Source of the DNA: an uncultured Roseburia sp.
GTDB taxonomy: Bacteria > Bacillota > Clostridia > Lachnospirales > Lachnospiraceae
Direction: 5' to 3'
Assembly: GCA_944380515.1 (NCBI GenBank)
Contig: CALWHT010000011.1
Span: forward strand, 117,601-181,600
Length of the DNA stretch: 64,000 nt
The notes beneath the pieces were generated by a model. That model saw only the letters and a program-made list of their open reading frames with translations. It made no database searches and had not been told where the DNA came from. Position 1 is the stretch's first letter; each line of letters begins with the position of its first letter. Below, piece after piece: positions 1 to 8,300 of this stretch. The translations under genes were made by a program, and so were the position numbers.

Positions 1-753
1 GGACAGGGCACCATTGCCATGGAGATTTTCAAAGAGCTTCCGCTTGTGGAATATATTCTGGTTCCCATCGGCGGCGGCGGACTTGCAACCGGCGTATCCA
101 CGCTGGCAAAGCTGCTGAATCCGAAAATCAAGGTTATCGGCGTGGAGCCGGCAGGCGCGAACTGTATGCAGGCTTCGTTTGCGGCGGGGAAGGTCACGAC
201 GCTGCCGGAGGTCAACACGATTGCGGACGGTACGGCGGTAAAAACGCCGGGAACTAAGATTTTCCCGTATATCAAAAAGAATATCGACGACATCATCACC
301 GTAACGGACGATGAATTAGTGGTTGCGTTCTTAGATATGGTCGAAAATCACAAAATGATCGTGGAGAATTCCGGCCTTCTTACGGTGGCGGCACTCAAGC
401 ATCTGGACGTGAAGGACAAACGGGTGGTTTCTATTTTAAGCGGAGGAAATATGGATGTCATTACGATGTCTTCGGTGGTGCAGCAGGGGCTGATTTTCCG
501 CGACCGAATTTTTACCGTGTCTGTGCTCCTGCCGGATAAGCCGGGTGAGCTGTGCAAAATTGCAGGAACGATTGCCAAGGAGCAGGGAAATGTCATTAAG
601 CTGGAGCATAATCAGTTTGTAACGACAAACCGCAATGCGGCGGTGGAGCTGCGCATAACGCTTGAGAGCTTCGGAACGGAGCACAAAAAGCAGATTATGA
701 AGGCGCTTGAAAAGAACGGCTATAAGCCCAAGCTGGTGAGGACAAGTCTGTAA
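1..753 (+). CDS. ilvA: Threonine ammonia-lyase (threonine dehydratase), 3' part only
   Basis: PLP enzyme that deaminates L-threonine to 2-oxobutyrate, the first step toward isoleucine or a catabolic route. The frame is open from base 1 (GQGTIAMEI...), so the N-terminal part with the PLP lysine lies outside the window; 250 codons remain. The tetraglycine phosphate loop (PIGGGG) sits near the start of the visible part. The last 80 or so residues form an ACT-like regulatory domain ([20 protein letters not shown]). A single short ACT domain is more like catabolic or short IlvA forms than the long two-ACT biosynthetic form. The next gene follows after 56 bases with no terminator seen. Confidence 0.9.
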   Translation, partial: GQGTIAMEIFKELPLVEYILVPIGGGGLATGVSTLAKLLNPKIKVIGVEPAGANCMQASFAAGKVTTLPEVNTIADGTAVKTPGTKIFPYIKKNIDDIITVTDDELVVAFLDMVENHKMIVENSGLLTVAALKHLDVKDKRVVSILSGGNMDVITMSSVVQQGLIFRDRIFTVSVLLPDKPGELCKIAGTIAKEQGNVIKLEHNQFVTTNRNAAVELRITLESFGTEHKKQIMKALEKNGYKPKLVRTSL

Positions 754-764
754 AGAAAAAATAC

Positions 765-792
765 TTGACACCGGTTTTCTTTTATGATAACC
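765..792 (+). promoter_or_regulatory. Possible promoter for the ylxM-ffh operon
   Basis: A perfect TTGACA lies at 765-770 in the gap between ilvA and ylxM. The -10 is not clean: GATAAC at 786-791 would give a 15-base spacer. The position suits an operon start, but the assignment is tentative. Confidence 0.3.
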
Positions 793-809
793 TAACCAAG
801 GTGATTGGA

Positions 810-1154
810 ATGGAAGAAAAGATCGAGCTTGCATATCTCTATGATTTTTACGGAGAGCTGCTGAATGAACACCAGAGAAGAATATATGAGGCTTTCATTT
901 TTCATGATCTGTCGCTCGCGGAGATTGCGGATGAAGAAGGCATCAGCCGTCAGGGTGTACACGATATGGTAAAGCGGTGCACGAAGACGCTCGAGGGTTA
1001 TGAGGAAAAGCTTCATCTGATAGCAAAGTTCCAGGCGGCAAAGCGGATGGTGGCACAGATTCAGGAGCAGGCGCAGAGGTTCCATGAAAGTCACGACGAG
1101 GCGGTTTTGGAGGAAATCAAACGGATTTCCAATCAGATATTAGAGGAACTGTAG
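810..1154 (+). CDS. ylxM: YlxM/p13 family HTH protein, SRP-associated
   Basis: A 114-residue protein of the UPF0122 (YlxM) family, a small helix-turn-helix protein typically encoded just before ffh and reported to modulate the signal recognition particle. The N-terminus is typical ([18 protein letters not shown]). The HTH is visible around residues 35-60 ([19 protein letters not shown]). The start at 810 is preferred over an upstream TTG at 765 because it has AAGGTG seven bases before and matches the family N-terminus; the TTG falls on the candidate -35 box. It is followed by ffh after 40 bases. Confidence 0.93.
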   Translation: MEEKIELAYLYDFYGELLNEHQRRIYEAFIFHDLSLAEIADEEGISRQGVHDMVKRCTKTLEGYEEKLHLIAKFQAAKRMVAQIQEQAQRFHESHDEAVLEEIKRISNQILEEL

Positions 1155-1194
1155 ACAGAATTTCGCAGAAAGCCGCTTCGGCTTGGAGGAGAGC

Positions 1195-2544
1195 ATGGCA
1201 TTTGACAGTTTGTCTGAAAAACTTCAAAATGTATTTAAAAATCTCAGAAGCAAGGGACGTCTGACGGAGGCTGATGTCAAGACCGCGTTAAAAGAGGTCA
1301 AGATGGCGCTGCTGGAAGCGGATGTCAATTTTAAGGTCGTTAAGCAGTTCGTCAAGGATGTGCAGGAGCGCGCAATCGGACAGGACGTTATGAACGGACT
1401 GAATCCGGGACAGATGGTCATTAAGATTGTAAACGAAGAGCTGGTGCGTCTCATGGGCTCAGAGACGACGGAGATAGCGCTTCGTCCGGGCAAAGAGCTG
1501 ACGATTATCATGATGGTCGGCCTTCAGGGCGCGGGTAAGACGACAACCACCGCCAAGCTTGCCGGAAAGCTTAAGGCAAAGGGCAAAAAGGTACTGCTTG
1601 CCGCATGCGACGTGTACCGGCCGGCGGCGATTGAGCAGCTTCAGATTAACGGTGAAAAGCAGGGCGTCGAGGTTTTCTCCATGGGAGACAAACATAAGCC
1701 TGCGGACATTGCAAAGGCTGCGGTAGAGCATGCGGGAAAAAATGACGTACAGGTGCTGATACTCGATACCGCCGGACGTCTTCATATTGATGAAGAAATG
1801 ATGGCGGAATTGGTTCAGATAAAAGAGCAGGTCGCGGTGTTCCAGACCATTCTTGTGGTGGATGCCATGACAGGACAGGATGCGGTCAATGTCGCAAAGA
1901 TGTTCGATGAAAAAATCGGCATTGACGGTGTGGTGCTGACAAAGCTTGACGGTGATACCAGAGGCGGCGCAGCGCTTTCCATCCGGGCGGTAACCGGCAA
2001 ACCGATTCTCTATGCAGGCATGGGGGAGAAGCTTTCCGACCTGGAGCAGTTTTATCCCGATCGCATGGCTTCCCGAATCCTCGGTATGGGAGACGTGCTG
2101 ACGTTGATAGAAAAGGCGCAGGAGGAGTTCGACGAGGAAAAGGCGAAAAAGCTGGAGCAGAAGATGAAAAAAGCGGAGTTTGACTTCGAAGATTATCTTG
2201 ACTCCATGAGCCAGATGAAGAAAATGGGAGGGCTTTCCAGTATCCTTGCCATGATGCCTGGACTCGGCGGCGCTAAGATGCCGGACATTGACGATGCGGC
2301 GGCAGAAAAGAATATGGCGCGCACGGAGGCGATCATTTATTCCATGACGCTGGCAGAGCGGAGAAATCCGTCGCTGTTAAATCCCAGCAGAAAACGCAGA
2401 ATCGCACAGGGTGCGGGCGTCGACATTGCGGAAGTCAACCGTCTGGTCAAGCAGTTTGAGCAGGCCAGAAAGATGATGAAGCAGATGCCCGGTATGATGA
2501 AAAAAGGCAGAAAGGGAATGTTTCAAGGCTTTCCTTTTTCATAA
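1195..2544 (+). CDS. ffh: Signal recognition particle GTPase Ffh
   Basis: Protein part of the signal recognition particle; binds signal peptides of nascent chains and 4.5S RNA and delivers ribosomes to FtsY at the membrane. The 449 residues have the N domain helix bundle, the NG GTPase with P-loop GLQGAGKTTTT near residue 109, DVYRPAAIEQL, DTAGR and TKLD, and a methionine-rich C-terminal M domain ending in MKQMPGMMKKG. The ATG at 1195 follows GGAGGA (1185-1190). An in-frame TTG four codons upstream is not needed. First large gene of the ffh-rpsP-khpA-rimM-trmD-rplS block. Confidence 0.98.
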   Translation: MAFDSLSEKLQNVFKNLRSKGRLTEADVKTALKEVKMALLEADVNFKVVKQFVKDVQERAIGQDVMNGLNPGQMVIKIVNEELVRLMGSETTEIALRPGKELTIIMMVGLQGAGKTTTTAKLAGKLKAKGKKVLLAACDVYRPAAIEQLQINGEKQGVEVFSMGDKHKPADIAKAAVEHAGKNDVQVLILDTAGRLHIDEEMMAELVQIKEQVAVFQTILVVDAMTGQDAVNVAKMFDEKIGIDGVVLTKLDGDTRGGAALSIRAVTGKPILYAGMGEKLSDLEQFYPDRMASRILGMGDVLTLIEKAQEEFDEEKAKKLEQKMKKAEFDFEDYLDSMSQMKKMGGLSSILAMMPGLGGAKMPDIDDAAAEKNMARTEAIIYSMTLAERRNPSLLNPSRKRRIAQGAGVDIAEVNRLVKQFEQARKMMKQMPGMMKKGRKGMFQGFPFS

Positions 2545-2576
2545 AGCAGCAGTAACATTTTAAGGAGGTGAAAATA

Positions 2577-2822
2577 ATGGCAGTAAAAATCAGATTAAGA
2601 AGAATGGGACAGAAGAAGGCTCCTTTCTATAGAATCGTGGTTTCCGATTCCAGATCTCCGAGAGACGGAAAGTTCATCGAAGAAATCGGAACTTATGACC
2701 CGACGAAGGATCCGAGCGAGTACCATGTAAATGAGGAGTTAGCGAAGAAGTGGTTAGCTAACGGAGCTCAGCCAACCGATACCGTAGCGAGAATTTTCAA
2801 AAATGCAGGTATTGAGAAATAG
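2577..2822 (+). CDS. rpsP: 30S ribosomal protein S16
   Basis: Small-subunit ribosomal protein bS16, 81 residues, needed for 30S assembly. The N-terminus [19 protein letters not shown] is diagnostic. The ATG at 2577 has TAAGGAGGTG at 2561-2570 ahead of it; a GTG three codons upstream overlaps that Shine-Dalgarno and is rejected. It lies 32 bases after ffh and 18 before khpA, as in other Firmicutes. Confidence 0.98.
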   Translation: MAVKIRLRRMGQKKAPFYRIVVSDSRSPRDGKFIEEIGTYDPTKDPSEYHVNEELAKKWLANGAQPTDTVARIFKNAGIEK

Positions 2823-2840
2823 GATTCGTGAGGTGAACCT

Positions 2841-3071
2841 ATGAAAGAATTAGTAGAGGTAATCGCCAGGGCATTGGTGGATTGTCCCGACGAGGTCGTT
2901 GTGACTGAGACCGAGAATGAGAGAGCCATTATTCTGGAATTACGTGTAGCGCAGTCTGACATGGGCAAGGTAATCGGCAAACAGGGCCGTATCGCGAAAG
3001 CAATCCGCGCCGTTGTGAAGGCTGCTGCCTCAAAAGAAGAAAAAAAAGTCATCGTGGAAATCATGCAGTAG
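2841..3071 (+). CDS. khpA: KH-domain RNA-binding protein KhpA (YlqC)
   Basis: A 76-residue single KH-domain protein of the KhpA/YlqC family, an RNA chaperone that in Streptococcus and other Firmicutes pairs with KhpB (Jag/EloR) and affects cell elongation and sRNA function. The GXXG loop is visible as GKVIGKQGR around residues 42-50, followed by the typical amphipathic helix AIRAVVKAAA. AGGTGA precedes the start. Its place between rpsP and rimM is the conserved one. Confidence 0.95.
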   Translation: MKELVEVIARALVDCPDEVVVTETENERAIILELRVAQSDMGKVIGKQGRIAKAIRAVVKAAASKEEKKVIVEIMQ

Positions 3072-3086
3072 ATGATTTCGCGACAT

Positions 3087-3128
3087 AATACCGGGTATGT
3101 CATTTCGTGTGATGTATCCGGTATTTTT
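3087..3128 (+). terminator. Intra-operon terminator or attenuator between khpA and rimM
   Basis: AATACCGG (3087-3094) pairs with CCGGTATT (3118-3125) and runs into a T tract at 3124-3128. It would thin transcription of rimM-trmD relative to rpsP-khpA. The T run overlaps the next candidate -35 box. Confidence 0.55.
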
Positions 3129-3156
3129 GACAGTAAACTTGTAAGACATTTATGGC
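3127..3156 (+). promoter_or_regulatory. Candidate internal promoter for rimM-trmD
   Basis: TTGACA (3127-3132) and TATGGC (3151-3156) are separated by 18 bases, directly after the khpA hairpin and 33 bases before rimM. Confidence 0.4.
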
Positions 3157-3189
3157 TTTGTGCAAAGCAGGGCAGAAATGAGGTAAAAT

Positions 3190-3711
3190 ATGGAAGATTT
3201 GCTTCAAGTTGGAGTGATTACGTCTACCCATGGCGTGCGCGGCGAGGTCAAGGTCTTTCCGACGACGGACGACGCGGCGCGCTTTAAAAAATTAAAGCAG
3301 GTGATATTAGACACCGGAAAAGAAAAAGTGGAACTGGAAATAGCCGGTGTAAAGTTTTTTAAAAACATGGTGATTTTAAAATTCCGGGGGATTGACAATA
3401 TCAACGATGTGGAACAGTACCGCAAAAAGCCCCTCTATGTCACAAGGGAAAATGCGGTGAAACTGAAAAAGGACGAATATTTTATCGCGGACTTGATCGG
3501 TCTTCGGGCAGTCTCCGATGAAGGGGAGGAGCTCGGAAACATCAGCGACGTTTTACAGACCGGAGCAAACGATGTTTATGTAATCAGCAGGGACGGGAGC
3601 GATGATATTCTGCTTCCCGCAATCAAAGACTGCGTCAAAGCGGTGGATATTGAAGGGGGAACCATGCAGGTGCATCTGCTGGACGGATTAAGAGAATTGA
3701 ACCGTAAATAA
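3190..3711 (+). CDS. rimM: Ribosome maturation factor RimM
   Basis: Chaperone for late assembly of the 30S head, acting with ribosomal protein S19. The 173 residues show the N-terminal RimM domain ([21 protein letters not shown]) and the C-terminal PRC-barrel with YFIADLIGL and the closing [17 protein letters not shown] and LLDGL. ATG at 3190 is preceded by GAGGTAAA. It is 30 bases upstream of trmD, the usual partner. Confidence 0.97.
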   Translation: MEDLLQVGVITSTHGVRGEVKVFPTTDDAARFKKLKQVILDTGKEKVELEIAGVKFFKNMVILKFRGIDNINDVEQYRKKPLYVTRENAVKLKKDEYFIADLIGLRAVSDEGEELGNISDVLQTGANDVYVISRDGSDDILLPAIKDCVKAVDIEGGTMQVHLLDGLRELNRK

Positions 3712-3741
3712 CCCCGGAAATACGAAAAGGAGTGCCACAAC

Positions 3742-5187
3742 ATGAATTTTTATATACTCACACTGTTTCCTGATATGGTGCGGCAGGGTTTAAGCACCAG
3801 CATTATCGGACGCGCAGCGGAGCGCGGGCTGATTTCTGTTGAGGCGGTCGATATCAGGGATTACACGAAGGACAGGCACAGAAAGGTAGATGATTATCCC
3901 TACGGCGGAGGGGCCGGAATGCTGATGCAGGCGCAGCCGGTTTACGATGCGTGGAAATCCGTGGCGGATAAGCTTGGTCGTAAACCAAGGACTGTTTACC
4001 TGACCCCACAGGGAGGTGTGTTTACACAGCAGAAAGCGAAGGAGCTGGCCGCGGAGGAAGAGCTGGTACTGCTTTGCGGGCATTATGAGGGGATTGACGA
4101 GCGTGTGCTTGAGGAGATTGTCACGGATTATGTTTCCATCGGTGATTATGTTTTGACCGGAGGGGAGCTTGCGGCGATGGTCGTGGCGGACGCTGTTTCC
4201 CGCATGGTTCCCGGCGTGCTCACCAATGGGGAGTCCGGCATGACGGAATCCTTTGAGGGAGAACTGCTCGAATATCCGCAGTACAGCCGTCCGGAAGAAT
4301 GGATGGGAAAACGGGTTCCGGAGGTTTTGCTCTCCGGTAATCAGAAAAAAATCAAAGAATGGCGGTTGTGGCAGTCGGAGGAGAGGACGAAGCGAAGACG
4401 CCCGGATTTGTATCAGAAATATAAAAAGCTTCAGACATGCAGGGAGGCATTCATGAAGCAGAAGCTGCTTCATATGGATATGATTGAGCTGATTACGCGC
4501 GGTCAGGCCGGACTGGTGTATGCCGAGGGCAACAATATCTGTCTGAAGCAGCCGGAAACCGGTTTTTATTTTCTTACGGCAGAGGATAGAGAGGGCGGCG
4601 CCAGGATGCTGGATGCGCTTGCCGATGCCGGGGAGGAAATGGAAATTGTGGTACTGCATCAGGAGTTTATGGTGGAGCCGACCCGGGAACGGTATGGATT
4701 GCAGGGAGTAATGCCCTGTGCGCAGGCAGTCTACACCAGAAAAGAAAAGCTGCCCATCCGCGGATTATACCGTGCGGATGGCGGGTACGAGGAAGGGAAG
4801 CCGCAAATCAGGCGGCTGGATGAAAACGATCTTGATACGGCGGCCCGTTATTATGCCGAAACGGACAGCGCCATTGAAAAGACGAGGGCATATCTGAAGG
4901 AGCGCATGGAAAAGGGCTGGCTTTTCGGCGCTTTTCTGGGGGAAGAACTGGCAGGTTTTGTCGGAATGCATGCGGAGGGAAGCATCGGAATGCTTACCGT
5001 GCTGCCGGAATACAGGAGAAAGGGAATCGGAAAGGCGCTGGAAACCTATGCCGTCAATGCACTCCTCGAGCATGGCTATACACCGTACGGTCAGGTGAAG
5101 CAGGGAAACGAGGCGTCATTACGCCTGCAGGAAGCGCTCGGACTTTGCGTTGCAAAGCAGATGGTGTACTGGCTGGAAAAAAACTGA
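3742..5187 (+). CDS. trmD: tRNA (guanine37-N1)-methyltransferase TrmD fused to a GNAT acetyltransferase-like domain
   Basis: Residues 1 to about 232 are TrmD, which methylates G37 of tRNAs with S-adenosylmethionine to prevent +1 frameshifting. Visible motifs are DDYPYGGGAGM, GHYEGIDER and SIGDYVLTGGEL, ending at RRRPDLYQKYK. Usual TrmD is about 240-250 residues; here the last C-terminal helix is missing and the frame continues without a stop to 481 residues. The extension (residues 238-481) has a less conserved N-part and a GNAT fold with the acetyl-CoA loop VLPEYRRKGIGKAL and the typical NEASLRLQEALGL. At the junction Met238 (4453) has its own AGGGAGG five bases upstream, so the GNAT part may also be made separately. 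The acceptor of the acetyl group is unknown. Confidence 0.93.
   Translation: MNFYILTLFPDMVRQGLSTSIIGRAAERGLISVEAVDIRDYTKDRHRKVDDYPYGGGAGMLMQAQPVYDAWKSVADKLGRKPRTVYLTPQGGVFTQQKAKELAAEEELVLLCGHYEGIDERVLEEIVTDYVSIGDYVLTGGELAAMVVADAVSRMVPGVLTNGESGMTESFEGELLEYPQYSRPEEWMGKRVPEVLLSGNQKKIKEWRLWQSEERTKRRRPDLYQKYKKLQTCREAFMKQKLLHMDMIELITRGQAGLVYAEGNNICLKQPETGFYFLTAEDREGGARMLDALADAGEEMEIVVLHQEFMVEPTRERYGLQGVMPCAQAVYTRKEKLPIRGLYRADGGYEEGKPQIRRLDENDLDTAARYYAETDSAIEKTRAYLKERMEKGWLFGAFLGEELAGFVGMHAEGSIGMLTVLPEYRRKGIGKALETYAVNALLEHGYTPYGQVKQGNEASLRLQEALGLCVAKQMVYWLEKN
4441..4455 (+). promoter_or_regulatory. Internal ribosome binding site and start at the TrmD-GNAT junction
   Basis: AGGGAGG (4441-4447) lies five bases before an in-frame ATG (4453-4455) exactly where TrmD homology ends. 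It looks like the original start signal of a separate GNAT gene that became fused when the trmD stop was lost. Confidence 0.6.
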
Positions 5188-5197
5188 CAAAATATTC

Positions 5198-5226
5198 TTT
5201 ACATTTTGGGTAAGCTGTGATAGAAT
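5198..5226 (+). promoter_or_regulatory. rplS promoter
   Basis: TTTACA (5198-5203) and TAGAAT (5221-5226) with a 17-base spacer. The roughly 70-base leader to rplS contains a short palindrome CAACAGTTG; an L19 leader RNA is possible but not shown. Confidence 0.65.
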
Positions 5227-5304
5227 ACAACAGTTGTGAGTAAATAGATGGTCCTCTGTTACGAATCGCGTATTAAGAACATCCAAATCATAGGAGGTCA
5301 CAAA

Positions 5305-5658
5305 ATGAACGCAAACGAAATTATTAAGAGCATTGAGGCAGAGCAGTTAAAGTCAGAAGTACCGGAGTTCCGTGTCGGCGATACCGTAAAGGTTTACGGA
5401 AAAATCAAAGAGGGAAACCGTGAAAGAATCCAGGTATTTGAGGGAATCGTTCTCAAAAAGCAGGGCGGAAGCAACCGCGAGACCTTTACCGTAAGAAAGA
5501 TTTCCAACGGTGTCGGTGTAGAGAAGACCTGGCCGCTGCATTCCCCGAACGTGGAGAAGGTAGAAGTAGTTCGTCAGGGTAAGGTAAGACGTGCGAAATT
5601 ATTCTACTTAAGAGACCGCGTTGGTAAGAAGGCGAAGGTAAAAGAGTTAGTAAAATAG
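5305..5658 (+). CDS. rplS: 50S ribosomal protein L19
   Basis: Large-subunit protein bL19, 117 residues, at the 30S-50S interface. The sequence [20 protein letters not shown], followed by [20 protein letters not shown] and [19 protein letters not shown], is diagnostic. The ATG at 5305 has TAGGAGGT ahead; the longer reading frame upstream runs through the promoter leader and is not coding. It is transcribed from its own promoter and ends at a strong terminator. Confidence 0.98.
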   Translation: MNANEIIKSIEAEQLKSEVPEFRVGDTVKVYGKIKEGNRERIQVFEGIVLKKQGGSNRETFTVRKISNGVGVEKTWPLHSPNVEKVEVVRQGKVRRAKLFYLRDRVGKKAKVKELVK

Positions 5659-5673
5659 CGTATGCGAAAAGAA

Positions 5674-5711
5674 ACTGTCCTACAGGCAAGATTGCGGTAG
5701 GGCAGTTTTTT
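5674..5711 (+). terminator. Intrinsic terminator after rplS
   Basis: ACTGTCCTAC (5674-5683) pairs with GTAGGGCAGT (5697-5706, one G-U pair) and is followed by a T run. Confidence 0.85.
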
Positions 5712-5866
5712 ATAATATAAGATTCGGACTGCCATAAAGTTGCAGTTTGCATGAAGACATGCTTTATGATAAAGTAGAAGCACGGGCGCACAAAAGTGGC
5801 TGCGCGTTCGAGCAAAGGAAAACATGCAGGACGGAGACACAGATTTTTGGCGGAAAGGGAAGAAAT

Positions 5867-6451
5867 GTGAGAAGAGGCAGAAGAAGCGGATTAAATTTTG
5901 GGAGACAGAAGAAAAAAGTAAACATGGCGGTGGTAAAGGAGATTTTTGTCTGGACGGCAGAGATTTTGATTACCCTGATGATTGCCTTTACCTTCGTTTA
6001 TTTTATCGGTCTTCGGACCAGCGTGGTAGGACAGTCGATGGCCCCTACTTTAAACGGCGGGGATGAAATCCTTGTGAACCGTTTTATTTATAAAATTACG
6101 GATCCGAAGCAGAATGACATTATTGTGTTTCTGCCGAACGGCAATGAAAAGTCTCATTACTATGTAAAACGGGTGGTTGCGGTGCCGGGCGATACCGTAC
6201 AGATCAAAAACGGAGCCGTATATGTGAACGGAGAGCTTTTTTCCGAGGAGGTGGATGCCGCGGCAATCGAGGATGCGGGGCTTGCGGCCGAGGAAATGAC
6301 GCTGGGAGCCGACGAGTATTTTGTGTTGGGCGACAATCGCAATAACAGTGAGGACAGCCGGTTTGCAAATATCGGTAATATCAAGAAGGAATATATTATA
6401 GGAAAAGCATGGTTTCGGGTAGCGCCGTTTTCGGAGTTCGGATTTATCTGA
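5867..6451 (+). CDS. lepB: Signal peptidase I
   Basis: Membrane-anchored serine protease that removes signal peptides from secreted proteins. The catalytic serine is in VVGQSMAPTL and the lysine in YYVKRVVAVPGD; the box GDNRNNSEDSR follows. One transmembrane segment (about residues 24-45) is preceded by a very basic tail, giving an N-in, C-out topology. GTG at 5867, with AAAGGGAAG upstream, gives 195 residues; ATG at 5924 would give 176 but has a poor ribosome binding site. Upstream, GCATG and CATGC form a small inverted repeat at 5749-5762 of unknown role. Confidence 0.93.
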   Translation: MRRGRRSGLNFGRQKKKVNMAVVKEIFVWTAEILITLMIAFTFVYFIGLRTSVVGQSMAPTLNGGDEILVNRFIYKITDPKQNDIIVFLPNGNEKSHYYVKRVVAVPGDTVQIKNGAVYVNGELFSEEVDAAAIEDAGLAAEEMTLGADEYFVLGDNRNNSEDSRFANIGNIKKEYIIGKAWFRVAPFSEFGFI

Positions 6452-6473
6452 CGAAGCACGGCTGCCCGGAAAG

Positions 6474-6639
6474 GAATGGAGATAGTGTGAAAAATAAGCT
6501 CGATAGCTTATTTTTCACACGCAAACTTGTTTGCGTTGGCTATATTGTGCCGGAGCGTCACAAATAAGCCCTGATGGCAGACGCAAATTGAAGATTTGCG
6601 TCGCCCCGTCGCGTAAAACGCTCCGGAATGGAGATTAGT
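6474..6639 (+). repeat. Dispersed structured repeat, copy A (upstream of rbgA)
   Basis: Non-coding gap filled by an element also present at 17244-17392. Order of parts: GAATGGAGA; a perfect 16-bp stem (6485-6500 with 6505-6520, loop CGAT); a small GCAAAC-TT-GTTTGC hairpin at 6521-6534 that copy B lacks; an outer stem CCGGAGCGT (6550-6558) with ACGCTCCGG (6618-6626) enclosing GACGCAAAT (6580-6588) with ATTTGCGTC (6594-6602); and a terminal GGAATGGAGA that serves as the rbgA ribosome binding site. The GAATGGAGA sequence at both ends resembles a duplicated target. Confidence 0.85.
6487..6567 (+). CDS. Tiny ORF inside repeat copy A (26 codons)
   Basis: GTG start at 6487 with GGAATGGAGA just upstream, encoding a peptide that begins MKNKLDSLFFTR and ends VPERHK. 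Copy B encodes the same ends with 18 bases fewer, an in-frame change. The shared frame and the ribosome binding site suggest translation, but the peptide could be a by-product of the hairpin. Function unknown. Confidence 0.3.
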   Translation: MKNKLDSLFFTRKLVCVGYIVPERHK

Positions 6640-7494
6640 ATGCAGTTTCAATGGTACCCGGGGCATATGACGAAAGCAAAGCGTCAGATGCAGGAGGATA
6701 TAAAATTAATTGATTTGGTGATAGAGCTTTTGGACGCAAGGATTCCACTCAGCAGCAGAAATCCTGATATTGACGAGCTTGGAAAGAATAAAGCGCGCCT
6801 TATTTTGATGAACAAATCGGACTTGTCCGATGAAAAGCAGAATCGGGCGTGGACGCAGTATTTTGAAAAAAAAGGATATTTCGTCATCTGCCTGGATGCG
6901 AGAAGTAAGGCGGGCATGAAGAATGTAACCGATGTCGTGATGAAGGCGTGCCGGGAAAAGATAGAGCGCGACCGCAGGCGGGGGATTTTAAACCGTCCGG
7001 TCCGGGCGATGGTTGTGGGGATTCCCAATGTGGGAAAGTCCACCTTTATCAATTCCTACGCGGGAAGGGCCTGCGCCAAAACGGGGAACAAGCCGGGAGT
7101 TACGAAAGGAAAGCAGTGGATCCGGCTGAATAAAAATGTGGAGCTTTTGGATACGCCGGGGATTCTCTGGCCCAAATTCGAGGATCAGACGGTCGGTCTG
7201 CGGCTTGCGCTGATAGGCGCGATCAAGGATGAGATTCTTAACGTTGATGAGCTGTCGCTGGAGCTGATTAAAATATTGACGGCGGATTATCCGGGCGTGC
7301 TTACGGAACGTTATGGCGTGGACGAGCAGTGTAAGCCGGCAGAGCTGCTGGCGCAGATTGCGGAAAACCGGAAATGTATTTCCAGAGGAAACGAACTGGA
7401 TTATGCAAAGGCAGCAGCGCTGCTGCTCGACGAATTCCGGGCAGGAAAGCTCGGACGGCTGTCGCTGGAGCGTCCAAACGAGGAAACGCCCTGA
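6640..7494 (+). CDS. rbgA: Ribosome biogenesis GTPase RbgA (YlqF)
   Basis: Circularly permuted GTPase needed for late 50S assembly. Motif order is permuted as expected: the G4 motif NKSD (LILMNKSDLSD) comes first, then the P-loop GIPNVGKSTF, G2 NKPGVTKG and G3 DTPGILWP. N-terminus MQFQWYPGHMTKAKRQM is diagnostic. 284 residues. The ATG at 6640 takes its Shine-Dalgarno (TGGAG) from the end of the dispersed repeat, so that element directly shapes translation of this gene. Followed by rnhB after 23 bases. Confidence 0.97.
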   Translation: MQFQWYPGHMTKAKRQMQEDIKLIDLVIELLDARIPLSSRNPDIDELGKNKARLILMNKSDLSDEKQNRAWTQYFEKKGYFVICLDARSKAGMKNVTDVVMKACREKIERDRRRGILNRPVRAMVVGIPNVGKSTFINSYAGRACAKTGNKPGVTKGKQWIRLNKNVELLDTPGILWPKFEDQTVGLRLALIGAIKDEILNVDELSLELIKILTADYPGVLTERYGVDEQCKPAELLAQIAENRKCISRGNELDYAKAAALLLDEFRAGKLGRLSLERPNEETP

Positions 7495-7517
7495 TGGCGG
7501 CGGATAGGAGGAATACA

Positions 7518-8279
7518 ATGCAGGAGAAAACAATCGGGCAGATTCGGGAGGAGTATAAGGCAGCAGGCGACGGAATGCTGCCTTCTTTTATCGAAACCTA
7601 TGAGACAGACAGACGCAGCGGTGTGGAAAAGCTTGTAGAGCAGGCCAGAAAGCGTCTCGAAAAGCTTGCGGCGGAGCGTGCCCGGATTGAGGAACTGAAA
7701 AAATATGAAAGAGAATATGATACATACGACTATATCTGCGGAATCGACGAAGCAGGCAGAGGACCGCTTGCAGGGCCTGTCGTGGCAGGCGCGGTGATTC
7801 TTCCGAAGGACTGCGGCATTTTATATATCAATGACTCCAAAAAGCTTTCCGCCTCAAAGAGGGAGGAGCTTTATGAAGAGATCATGGAGAAGGCCGTCGC
7901 CGTGGGTGTCGGAATGGCGTCCCCGGCACGGATTGACGAAATCAATATTTTACAGGCTACTTATGAAGCCATGCGTGAGGCTATAAGCAAATTAAGCGTA
8001 AAACCCGATATATTATTAAATGATGCGGTGACGATACCTGAAGTTCCCATCCGCCAGGTTCCGATTATCAAAGGGGACGCGAAAAGCATTTCCATCGGTG
8101 CGGCGAGTATTATTGCGAAGGTCACAAGGGACAGGCTGATGGTGGAGTATGATAAAATAATGCCGGAGTATGGCTTTGCGTCCAATAAGGGCTACGGCTC
8201 CGCAGAGCATATCGCGGCGCTTAAGGTTTACGGGCCGTCGCCGATTCACAGAGCGAGCTTTATCAAAAATTTTGTATAG
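7518..8279 (+). CDS. rnhB: Ribonuclease HII
   Basis: Cleaves the RNA strand of RNA-DNA hybrids, including single ribonucleotides left in DNA. Of 253 residues the first 70 form a helical N-terminal extension usual in Firmicutes. The catalytic core starts at YICGIDEAGRGPLAGPVVAG (Asp-Glu pair), then NDSKKLS and ASIIAKVTRDRLM. ATG at 7518 follows AGGAGGAA; the frame is open further upstream, overlapping rbgA, but without a start signal. Same neighbours (rbgA before, FliK-like after) as in Bacillus subtilis. Confidence 0.97.
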   Translation: MQEKTIGQIREEYKAAGDGMLPSFIETYETDRRSGVEKLVEQARKRLEKLAAERARIEELKKYEREYDTYDYICGIDEAGRGPLAGPVVAGAVILPKDCGILYINDSKKLSASKREELYEEIMEKAVAVGVGMASPARIDEINILQATYEAMREAISKLSVKPDILLNDAVTIPEVPIRQVPIIKGDAKSISIGAASIIAKVTRDRLMVEYDKIMPEYGFASNKGYGSAEHIAALKVYGPSPIHRASFIKNFV

Positions 8280-8300
8280 CGGGGATTGTGAGGAATGGTC

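Noticed and set aside
765-809. N-terminal extension of YlxM from a TTG codon
   Set aside because: It coincides with the TTGACA box, adds residues not typical of the family, and the ATG at 810 has a good Shine-Dalgarno.
3072-3287. Open frame of 71 codons after khpA
   Set aside because: It runs through a terminator, a promoter and the start of rimM in another frame; no family resemblance.
3790-4659. 289-codon minus-strand frame opposite trmD
   Set aside because: Antisense to a well-supported coding region and without recognisable motifs or ribosome binding site.
5227-5304. Ribosomal protein L19 leader RNA
   Set aside because: Only a 9-base palindrome is visible; I could not match a known leader fold by eye.
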